Below are positions 36,461 through 45,100 of a stretch of 64,000 bases of DNA, piece after piece. The first letter of the stretch is position 1. Each line of letters opens with the position of its first letter. The position numbers and the translations under genes are program-made. Below the pieces are notes generated by a model. The model made no database searches. It was not told the origin of the DNA and saw only the letters and a list, made by a program, of their open reading frames with translations. Source of the stretch: Rhodothermales bacterium (lineage in GTDB: Bacteria > Bacteroidota > Rhodothermia > Rhodothermales > Bin80); NCBI GenBank assembly GCA_951812585.1, contig OX638318.1:276819-340818 (forward strand). The letters are read 5' to 3'.

Positions 36461-37894
36461 ATGATACGCACGCTGCTTACCGCTGGTTTAATCGTAATCG
36501 CTGCCACACCGCTTCAGGCCGCAGCGCAGGATAACGGTTGGGTGGATCTTGTTCAAGGCAACACGCTGGAAGGCTGGACGCGCCTGAATGGCGAGGCGAC
36601 TTACAAGGTACGCGAGGGCATGATCATTGGCGTAACCACGCCCAACACGCCCAACACCTTCCTGGCCACCAACGAAACCTACCAGGACTTCGCACTGAAG
36701 GTCGAAGTGTGGGTTGCTGAGGGCATCAACTCCGGAATCCAGATTCGGAGCGAAAGCAGACCGGACTACATGAATGGACGCGTGCACGGCTACCAGGTGG
36801 AAATAGACCCTAGTGCCCGCGCCTGGAGCGGCGGCCTCTACGACGAGGCCCGTCGGGGCTGGCTCTACCCGCTGACCTTGAATCCCGCGTGCAGAAAAGC
36901 ATTCAAGGTGGAGAACTGGAACGAATACTACGTTGAAGCCATCGGACCATCCATGCGGACCTGGGTCAACGGAGTCCCCTGCGCCGCGCTGTACGACGAC
37001 CTCACACCAGAAGGGTTTATCGCCTTGCAGGTCCACAGCATCGGCAGCGAAGCGCAAGCCGGCAAGGAGGTACGCTGGCGCAACATACAGCTTCGGCCAG
37101 GCAGCGCGCACATGCGACCGCTTGACGATACCTATGTCGTAAACCTCGTGCCCAACACGCTCTCGCCGCAGGAAAAGGCACAAGGCTGGGAGCTGATCTT
37201 CGATGGCATCAGCACGACCGGCTGGCGCGGCGCAGGCAAGGAGCAGTTCCCCGCAAGGGGCTGGCAGGTACGCGACGGCGTGCTGATCGTGGAAGCATCC
37301 GGCGGCGCGGAAGCCACCTACGGTGGAGACATCGTGACAGTGGACGAATACGACATGTTCGAAGTTAGCTTGGACTTCCGTCTTACGGAGGGCGCCAACA
37401 GCGGCATCAAGTACTTCATTACGGAGAGCTACGGCAGCGACGCCTCTGCCATTGGACTTGAGTTTCAGCTGCTGGACGACAAGCGCCATCCCGACGCGAC
37501 CCAAGGCGCAGCCGGCAATCGTACCCTCGGCTCCCTGTACGACCTTATCCCCGCCGCCACAGGCAAACTGGACCGCGGCCCTGGGCGGTGGAATCGCGCT
37601 CGCATAGTTGTTAAAGATCAGCGGCTAGATGAGACGCTCCAAGGCAATCGCATGGAGCAACACCTCTTCAAGGGCGCGTACGTCGAACACTGGCTCAACG
37701 ACCGCATGGTGGTGGCCTACGAACGGGGAACGCCATCCTTTGATGCGCTGGTGGCGCGCAGCAAGTACGTGGTCTGGGAGGGGTTTGGACATTGGCAAAG
37801 CGGCCACATCCTGCTGCAGGATCATGGCGACGAGGTCCACTTCCGGAGCATCAAGGTCCGACGCCTCGCATCAGGTCAGGCACTGGGCTCATAG
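36461..37894 (+). CDS. Secreted protein with two DUF1080 (3-keto-disaccharide hydrolase) domains
   Basis: 477 residues from MIRTLLTAGLIVIAATPLQA, a good signal peptide; a longer upstream frame is open but would hide it. Two copies of the same domain follow. The first, residues about 25-215, has WVDLVQGNTLEGWTRLNG, GINSGIQIRS and YNGRVHGYQVEID-like motifs. The second, about 230-470, has WELIFDGISTTGWRG, GANSGIKYFI, GLEFQLLDD and HWLNDRMVVAYERG. DUF1080 domains are jelly rolls linked to 3-keto-glucoside/disaccharide hydrolysis, often near Gfo/Idh/MocA oxidoreductases, one of which lies at 40892. The end overlaps the convergent rhamnulokinase gene by 19 bases. Confidence 0.9.
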   Translation: MIRTLLTAGLIVIAATPLQAAAQDNGWVDLVQGNTLEGWTRLNGEATYKVREGMIIGVTTPNTPNTFLATNETYQDFALKVEVWVAEGINSGIQIRSESRPDYMNGRVHGYQVEIDPSARAWSGGLYDEARRGWLYPLTLNPACRKAFKVENWNEYYVEAIGPSMRTWVNGVPCAALYDDLTPEGFIALQVHSIGSEAQAGKEVRWRNIQLRPGSAHMRPLDDTYVVNLVPNTLSPQEKAQGWELIFDGISTTGWRGAGKEQFPARGWQVRDGVLIVEASGGAEATYGGDIVTVDEYDMFEVSLDFRLTEGANSGIKYFITESYGSDASAIGLEFQLLDDKRHPDATQGAAGNRTLGSLYDLIPAATGKLDRGPGRWNRARIVVKDQRLDETLQGNRMEQHLFKGAYVEHWLNDRMVVAYERGTPSFDALVARSKYVVWEGFGHWQSGHILLQDHGDEVHFRSIKVRRLASGQALGS

Positions 37895-39288
37895 ACTGCC
37901 AGCCGCGCGGTTCGGGCAGCCACCCTGCGCACATCTGCGGGGCTCTCCAGGTCTCCCATCGCATAGGCTTGCACCAGCAGGTTGCCGAGCGCAGTGGCCT
38001 CGGCCGGCCCCGCAATCACGCGGCAGTGGCACCGGTCGGCAGTCCACTGGTTGAGGAGCGCATTGCGCGCGCCTCCGCCGACAACATGCAGCACCGTGAT
38101 CCGGCGTCCAATGATAGTCTCCAGCTGACGCAGCGCTACGCGATACATCTCAGCAAGGCTTTCCAGGATAAGTCGCACCACCGCGCCTCGGCTCTCCAGC
38201 GCGGTCATGCCATGCTCCAGGCAGTACGCACGCAGCCGCGCCGGCATGTCGCCCCTCGTTGCAAATCGCGGATCCGCCAGATCCACCAGCCCTTGCGGCG
38301 GCGGCGCCTGTCGTGCCTCCTTGAGGAGCACCGCATAGTCAAACGACTCGCCCGCCTCTCGCCAGGTACGCTCGCATTCCTGCAGCACCCACAGACCGGT
38401 GAGGTTTTTGAGCAGACGTATGGACCGGTTGAAGCCTACCTCATGCGTGAATCCAAGCGTACGCGCCTGCAGTGTCTTCATGGCGCGATCGGACTCTACG
38501 CCGAGGATGGACCAGGTCCCGCTGCTCAAGAAGGCCCAGGACGATGTATCGCTCCGAACGGGCACCGCCGCCACCGCACACGCCGTGTCGTGCGAACACC
38601 CCGCAACGATGGCCACGGGCTGACCTTCTACTGACGCAGTGCCGATCCGCGTGCCGGACAGCACCGTCGGAGGCCACTTTGACGGACACAGGCCCAGACG
38701 CTCCATGAGACCGTAGGCCCACGTCATGGTGTGCGGCGCAAAGACCTGCGTAGTGCTAGCCGCAGATACCTCAGCCACAGCGCGGCCGCTGAAGCGGTAG
38801 TTAAAATAATCGGCGATAAGCAAACGCGTGGCCGTTTTCTCGTAGTTGCTTGGCGTCAGCACCTGATCGGCTACCACCTGAAACAGCGTGTTGATCGTCT
38901 GCGGCTGCACACCCGTGATGCTGTAAATCTCCGCGGGATCGACCCGCTGCGCAATCACCGCATCCATCCCCGTGACGCGGGTATCCCGGTAGCAGTGTGC
39001 CTGGCGCACCGGTTCCATGGCAACGCTCAGCGGGATATAATCCACACCCCAGGAATCCACGCTCGCGCTCCTTAGCGGGACCTCCCTGCACACACGCTGA
39101 AACGTGTCGTGCAGGGCGATCCATATTGCTTCAAGGTCCCAATACAGCCGCTCGCCATCCACCCGCAGCGGCGTAGCAAAGCGATGCATCTCGGACATGT
39201 GCATACGCTCGCCATCAAACCGCCCCAGCACAGCGCGGCAGCTGGAAGCGCCTAGATCAAATGCAAGGTAACAGGGCTCAGCAGTCAT
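37876..39288 (-). CDS. rhaB: Rhamnulokinase (FGGY family)
   Basis: 470 residues. FGGY kinase motifs: LAFDLGASSCRAVLG at the start (phosphate loop, with the DLGASS form typical of rhamnulokinases), VDSWGVDYIPL, the substrate-loop CYRDTRVTGMD, SSGTWSILGVE, and the C-terminal HVVGGGARNALLNQWTAD. It phosphorylates L-rhamnulose in rhamnose catabolism; the isomerase and aldolase genes are not in the window. Length is normal. Its presence, with sulfatase and DUF1080 genes, suggests use of rhamnose-rich sulfated polysaccharide (such as ulvan); this is inference. Rhamnulokinase is preferred over xylulokinase because a clearly different xylulokinase is at 52655. Confidence 0.88.
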   Translation of the reverse strand: MTAEPCYLAFDLGASSCRAVLGRFDGERMHMSEMHRFATPLRVDGERLYWDLEAIWIALHDTFQRVCREVPLRSASVDSWGVDYIPLSVAMEPVRQAHCYRDTRVTGMDAVIAQRVDPAEIYSITGVQPQTINTLFQVVADQVLTPSNYEKTATRLLIADYFNYRFSGRAVAEVSAASTTQVFAPHTMTWAYGLMERLGLCPSKWPPTVLSGTRIGTASVEGQPVAIVAGCSHDTACAVAAVPVRSDTSSWAFLSSGTWSILGVESDRAMKTLQARTLGFTHEVGFNRSIRLLKNLTGLWVLQECERTWREAGESFDYAVLLKEARQAPPPQGLVDLADPRFATRGDMPARLRAYCLEHGMTALESRGAVVRLILESLAEMYRVALRQLETIIGRRITVLHVVGGGARNALLNQWTADRCHCRVIAGPAEATALGNLLVQAYAMGDLESPADVRRVAARTARLAVYEPSA

Positions 39289-39376
39289 GCTTCGGGGTGC
39301 GCCGTGTGCGCGTCCATGCGAACGAGTTGCAAACTATGATACTTATATACCAATGGCCGTGCACATCACTATGGTG

Positions 39377-40423
39377 CTACTTTTGCAGCACCAGCGAAGT
39401 GCATTGCCGCAGCACCCGCTCCAGCGCCTGTCGCTCACGCGTGTCAATAGTCAATCGGTACTTTTTCCGCACGGCGATGACCCGACCGGCGAACCAGCAA
39501 CGGTTCTTATCCGGCAGCCATTCCGCAGCGTCATAGTGTCTTTTTGCACGGCGGTTCACCTCTGGGCTGGCCAAGGTCAGGTTCATGAGATCCTCAGAAA
39601 ACCGCCGGCGCGTGGCTGTATCCGCTCGGCACAGTCCGCTGTCGTGTGCTTCCGACACGGCAATCATGTGCTCGATGTCCGTACTGTATTTGTCTGCGAA
39701 CCGCCGGCCTGTATAAGGTCCGTAAATGCCGCCGAGGCTGCTAATGATGCGGTCTTCCACGCTCTGTCGATACGGGTAGTCATCCCGATCATACGGGGCA
39801 CAGCGGTGTTCGGGAGCCACCCTTAGGCGCTGCAGATCATCCAGCGCACAGGCAGGTCCCGCGAGCGGGTTGCAGGGCTTTCCGGGTGCGGGCTCCGCAG
39901 CAGGTGCGTTCTGGTCCGCTCCGCGCGAACTGTCCACTGACGCCGCTGGGGCCGCGTGCTCCTCTGATGGCTGCACTGCCTCCGAGACAGACGCGGTGGG
40001 CACTTCCGGCGGCGCGTCTGCACTGCCGACGGGCTGAGCAGAGGCCTCTTGCTGCGGCTGCAACCCACTTTGGGGCCGTTGCTCCTCGTCGAGCGGCGCG
40101 TCTGCCTGCACGTCTAACTGCGCTGATACCATGCTCCGCTCAGCAGGCAGCGTGTCTGTTTCGGTCAGGACTTGATCGCCTTCAGCGTTCTGCGTTTCAG
40201 TCTGGGCCGCACCGGTAAGCTGCGAGTCGGGCGCGGCTAGGCCTTGGTTCTCATCGTCGGACTGCGAGATGGCACTTTCGCCCTTGTCAGACGTGTTGCG
40301 AGACGTGCTGCGCCCGATTACCTGGCAGAGAAGCAAGACGCCCAGAATCACAAAAAGTGTTATCCACAGTATCTTGCGTCTGGACTTCTTCGTGCGAACC
40401 GACGGGTGTTTGGTGTATCTCAC
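39377..40423 (-). CDS. Membrane-anchored HNH-type (DUF1524/GmrSD-C-like) nuclease
   Basis: 348 residues in three parts. A basic N-terminus (HPSVRTKKSRRK) and one transmembrane helix (ILWITLFVILGVLLLCQVI, about 19-37) come first. A low-complexity linker rich in Ser, Ala, Glu, Gln and Pro covers about 40-190. The C-terminal nuclease domain has CNPLAGPACALDDLQ, DRDDYPY, then STDIEHMIAVSEAHDSGLC with the HNH His, EDLMNLTLASPEVNRRAKRHYD, and DAAEWLPDKNRCWFAGRVIAVR. Paired Cys residues may stabilise an extracytoplasmic domain. It probably cuts DNA on the outer face of the inner membrane or in the periplasm (nutrient DNA, or incoming DNA). The domain type is well supported; the role is inference. 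Confidence 0.8.
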   Translation of the reverse strand: MRYTKHPSVRTKKSRRKILWITLFVILGVLLLCQVIGRSTSRNTSDKGESAISQSDDENQGLAAPDSQLTGAAQTETQNAEGDQVLTETDTLPAERSMVSAQLDVQADAPLDEEQRPQSGLQPQQEASAQPVGSADAPPEVPTASVSEAVQPSEEHAAPAASVDSSRGADQNAPAAEPAPGKPCNPLAGPACALDDLQRLRVAPEHRCAPYDRDDYPYRQSVEDRIISSLGGIYGPYTGRRFADKYSTDIEHMIAVSEAHDSGLCRADTATRRRFSEDLMNLTLASPEVNRRAKRHYDAAEWLPDKNRCWFAGRVIAVRKKYRLTIDTRERQALERVLRQCTSLVLQK

Positions 40424-40891
40424 CTTGATTCGTGCCTGGCTTCATGATACGTTCGCCTCACTTACGGCAAGCACATGACGCGGATCGCCATGCACGCAGC
40501 ATGTGCAGCAATGCGCAGATAATGTGTGCCTCCAGCGTGAAGATAGCACATCCAACCGCTATATCCCGGGCGGTAAATCCCCTGCGCCTACACGTCAAGA
40601 GCCGTACCATGTCATTCTGGAGCGCATCCGTGGGCATTCGATGGGGGCCCTTCGAGCGCGTTGCTGCGTGCGCGGCAGCAATCATGGGCATACGCGACTT
40701 CTTTGGCAGCGCGGATGCGGCCCGGGGCCGCACGGCAGTAACGGTTGGAGTTACGCCCGGGACAGCCGAGGTGTGTACAGCGCACCGTAACTTCCGAGGC
40801 CCTTTGCATATTTGTCGGCACCAGGCCACGGGTGTGTACCCCGCGACAGGCACGCAAGGGAGCATCTGCTGGTAAAAAAAAACATCTGAGC
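40424..40891. other. Intergenic region between divergent nuclease and oxidoreductase genes
   Basis: 470 bases, no gene recognised. An A9 run (40874-40882) precedes the oxidoreductase ATG by about 10 bases, in the place of a Shine-Dalgarno site, as often seen in Bacteroidota-type leaders. Confidence 0.4.
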
Positions 40892-41893
40892 ATGCGTAAG
40901 ATTCGCTGGGGAATACTCTCCACTGCGCGCATCGCCACGCAGAAGGTTATTCCAGCCATGCAACAGAGCCGGCTCGGCAGCGTGGTGGCTATCGCCTCGC
41001 GGTGCCCGGCGCGTGCCCGCGCCGTAGCCGGGCAGCTTGGCATCCCGGCCGCCTTTGGATCCTACCAGGCGCTCTTGGACTCGCCCGCGGTGGATGCGAT
41101 TTATATCCCGCTGCCCAATCACTTGCATGTGCCCTGGTCGATTCGCTCCCTGCGCGCTGGCAAACATGTTCTCTGCGAAAAGCCCATCGGCCTGTCGGCC
41201 GGGGAGACCAAGCGCCTGGTCGCCGAAGCAAAGAGACATCCAGAGCTGAAGGTAGTCGAAGCTTTCATGTACCGGCACCATCCGCAGTGGGTGATGGCAC
41301 GTGACCTGGTGCGGCAGGGCGACATCGGCACACTCCGCGCCGTGCAGACCTGCTTCACCTACTTCAACAAGGATCCGGACAACATCCGCAACCAGGCGGA
41401 CAAGGGCGGCGGCGCACTGATGGATATTGGTTGCTATGGCGTATCGCTCTCCCGATTCCTGTTTGAACAGGAACCCGTCCGGGCCCTTGCCTCCATGCAG
41501 ATCGATCCCTCATTTGGTACGGACATCCTGACATCGGCCATCTTGGACTTCGGCCGCGGCACAGCCAGCCTCACCTGCGCCACGCAGCTGAGCCGCCATC
41601 AAGCGGTAACAATCCTCGGTGAGGAGGGCCACATCGGTATTCGCATCCCCTTCAACGCACCGCCCGATGAGCCCGTGGAAATCATAGTTAAGACCGCCCG
41701 GGGCGTGAAATCGCGCCGCTTCGGCCCGGTCGACCAGTACACGCTTCAGGCCAATGCGTTTGCCCGGGTCGTGATACAGGGCACTGCGAAGCCGATGCCG
41801 CTCGATGACGCCGTGCGCAACATGCGCGTAATCGACGCATTGGCAGCAAGTGCTCGGCAAGGTGCATGGGTCAGCATCAGCGCACCGCTCTAG
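40892..41893 (+). CDS. Gfo/Idh/MocA family NAD(P)-dependent oxidoreductase
   Basis: 333 residues starting at MRKIRWGILSTARIATQKVIPAM, a Rossmann start of the GxxxxA type used by this family. Later motifs: DAIYIPLPNHLH, the diagnostic HVLCEKPIGL (with the catalytic-region Lys), and GGGALMDIGCYGVSLSRF with the Asp and the His/Tyr pocket region. No signal peptide, so cytoplasmic. Family members oxidise or reduce sugars at C1 or C3. With DUF1080 proteins upstream, a 3-keto-sugar route is plausible, but the substrate cannot be told from sequence. Confidence 0.9.
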   Translation: MRKIRWGILSTARIATQKVIPAMQQSRLGSVVAIASRCPARARAVAGQLGIPAAFGSYQALLDSPAVDAIYIPLPNHLHVPWSIRSLRAGKHVLCEKPIGLSAGETKRLVAEAKRHPELKVVEAFMYRHHPQWVMARDLVRQGDIGTLRAVQTCFTYFNKDPDNIRNQADKGGGALMDIGCYGVSLSRFLFEQEPVRALASMQIDPSFGTDILTSAILDFGRGTASLTCATQLSRHQAVTILGEEGHIGIRIPFNAPPDEPVEIIVKTARGVKSRRFGPVDQYTLQANAFARVVIQGTAKPMPLDDAVRNMRVIDALAASARQGAWVSISAPL

Positions 41894-42190
41894 CGCCACC
41901 TCCGGCGTGAACGCCCAATAGCTTCTTCACCCAAACGGGCTGTTGCATACCTTTATCGGGTGAATATGCTGCTTGGCGCCGTAGGCATAAATAGTTGTCA
42001 ATAGATGACGTCAGGTACCTCCGCGTCGGCAGAGCTAGGGACCACCTACGCCCGCCGGTACATTTCAGATGTCGTTTTACCCATTCTGACCGGTCGAATG
42101 AAGGTGGGCCATGGCCGACGAGTGCCGTATCGATCCAGATTACGGCCGACCATGGGGATTCGTGATTACAGCGGGCCGTGGATGTCTCCC

Positions 42191-45100
42191 TTAGCGAATG
42201 TGCACGAAGCGGCCCATCCGATACGTTGCGTGGCTCTCGGGCGACACGGCCATCAGGCGATACAGGTAGAGTCCCGAAGAAAGGGTAAGGCCACTTATTG
42301 CAATGGTATGCGCCCATCCAGCGGACAGATCCACCGGCGCTATAGCAAGCACGCGCCGGCCCGTTAGGTCCATGACTTCAACGGTCACGCGCGCCGGCCA
42401 AGGCAGATCGAACACGATGCGGGTCCATGCACGGAAGGGATTCGGGTAATTGCCCTGCACGGCAAACGACTCCGGCAATGTTTCGTGCTCAGCGGCCACT
42501 GGTGAAAACACCTCAATAGTGAAGTGCAAACTGTCGGCGGACCCGTTCATGTCGGTCGCCGTGTATGTGTAGGGTAAGGGAGCTTGCGTGACTTCCGTCG
42601 GCGTACCGCTGATCGTGCGCGTTGCCGAGTCAAAGCTTAGGCCTGTCGGCAGTGTGGGGGCCAGCGTGTAATTGATCGGCGACACGCCTCCCGAGGCTTC
42701 AGGCAAGACCAGCGGCGCCATGGGCTGTGCTCTGGGAAAGGTTTGATTTGCAATTGTACCTGTAAGCTGCAAAGGTGCACAGGTGGGCCCGTCTGTATTC
42801 GGGATGCTGCTCAGCCACGCTTGGAAATCATTGTCCGCCGGTGCACACAGTTCCTGGCCGCCAAAGTAGAAAGTGTTTAGACTGTCCAGCTGCATGAGAC
42901 TCCGCGGCAGCGCACCCGTCAGCGAATTGTTGTTCAGATACAGCCTTTGCAAAGCCGAGAGGTTGCCGAGTTCAGAAGGGATCGGCCCCGTCAGCGAATT
43001 GTTGTGCAGCCACAGCGCTTGCAATTCCGAGAGATTGCCGAGTTCGGGAGGGATCGGCCCTGTCAGCGAATTGTCGAACAGATACAGCGTTTGCAAAGCC
43101 GAGAGATTGCCTATTTCAGCCGGAAGCGGCCCCGTTAGCGAATTGTTGTTCAGATACAGCCTTTGCAAAGCCGAGAGGTTACCGAGTTCGGAAGGGATCG
43201 GCCCCGTCAGCGAATTGTTGGGCAGATACAGCACTTGCAAAGCCGAGAGATTGCCGAGTTCGGTCGGAAGCGGCCCCGTCAGCGAATTATCGGACAGCCA
43301 TAGCACCTGCAATTCCGAGAGATTGCCGAGTTCGGCCGGGATCGGCCCGGTTATGTCATTATCGTACAGTAACAGCCGTTGCAATTCCAAAAGATTGCCG
43401 AGTTCGGTCGGAAGCGGCCCCGTCAGCGAATTGTTGGACAGATTCAGCCCTTGCAATTGCTGAAGGTTGCCGAGTTCGGAAGGGATCGGCCCCGTCAGTA
43501 GATTGCCGGACAGATACAGCGTTTCCAAAGCCGAGAGATTACCGAGTTCGGGCGGAAGCGGCCCCGTCAACGAATTGCGGGACAGATACAGCGTTTGCAA
43601 AGCCGAGAGATTGCCGAGTTCGGAAGGGATCGGCCCCGTCAGCGAATTGCTGTGCAGCCACAGCGATTGCAATTCCGAGAGGTTGCCGATTTCGGAAGGG
43701 ATCGGCCCCGTCAGCGAATTGTTGGACAGCAACAGCCATTCCAATTCCGAGAGATTGCCGAGCTCGGGCGGAAGCGGCCCCGTCAGCGAATTGCCGTGCA
43801 GCCGCAGCACCACCAATTCCGAGAGATTGCCGAGTTCGGAAGGGATCGGCCCGGTTATGTCATTATCGTACAGCCACAGATCTTGCAAAGCCGAGAGATT
43901 GCCGATTTCGGAAGGGATCGGCCCCGTCAGCGAATTGCGGGACAGAGACAGCGCTTGCAAAGCCGAGAGATTGCCGAGTTCGGCCGGAAGCGGCCCCGTC
44001 AACGAATTGCCGGACAGACCCAGCCCTCGCAAAGCCGAGAGATTGCCGAGTTCGGCCGGAAGCGGCCCCGTCAGCGAATTGTTGGGCAGATACAGCACTT
44101 GCAAAGCCGAGAGATTGCCGAGGTCGGGCGGAAGCGGCCCTGTCAGCGAATTGTTGGACAGATACAGCCCTTGCAATTGCTGAAGGTTGCCGAGTTCGGA
44201 AGGGATCGGCCCCGTCAGCGAATTGCCGCCCAGAAACAGGCTGTGCAATTCCGAGAGATTACCGAGTTCGGGCGGGATCGACCCTGTCAGCGAATTGCGG
44301 GACAGATACAGCGTTTGCAATTCCGAGAGATTGCCGAGTTCGGAAGGGATCGGCCCTGTCAGCGAATTGCTGCGCAGATCCAGCCATTGCAATTCCGAGA
44401 GATTACCGAGTTCGGGCGGAAGTGGCCCCATCAGATTATTATTAGGCAATGCCAGCTGATACAGCCATCCCTGACTGAGGAAAACGCCAAACCACAAGGC
44501 CAGCGCCTCCTCACTCGGAACCGTCGTGATGTCCCAATGGTCATTGCGCGTCCATTCGTCCCCGCCGGTGGCCACGTATAATGCACTCAAACTTTGATGG
44601 ACCGCCTCCAGCGACCGGTTGACCCGAAACGAAAGCTGGTCCGCCTCGTCCTCGTGTGCCCCTTCACGGATGTGCGTAAAGAAACGCACTCGCTGGTTGG
44701 CAGGCGCGTCCGAAGCCACCGTAAACTCCAGCCCGACCTCGACCGAGTCGCCACCGGCCAGGCTTCCAATATTGACCGACGCAGCGGTCAAGTCTATGAA
44801 CGAATACGGTGCGGCCCCCACAAGCCCCACACGGAGTTGACGGGCATCGGCCAGGTGATTGACTACCGTTGCCGTTACCGTTACCACATCGCCCGAAGCA
44901 ATCTGGCGGTCACCGTCGTCATCCACCCAACTCCAGCGCTTGAGGCGTACGGCGGGTACAGCCGGCACGCCGAGGGCCGCCAGCGCGTTTACAAATCCCC
45001 GCCCGAGCCGTCCGGCCAGGCCCGGATTCTCCGCATCCATGTTGTCGCTCGTAAGCCTAATATGCTCCCGCAGCGCGTCCGGTCCCATGTTGGGAAACCG

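Noticed and set aside
42880-44450. CRISPR-like regular repeats
   Set aside because: The units are contiguous 72-bp coding repeats with no unique spacers and no cas genes nearby.
42873-44581. Long plus-strand ORFs with repeats such as RIGPVSELLxxYSxCKAERLPSSE
   Set aside because: They are antisense shadows of the LRR repeats; the 72-bp period keeps opposite frames open. The minus-strand frame has signal peptide, protease, LRR and T9SS domains.
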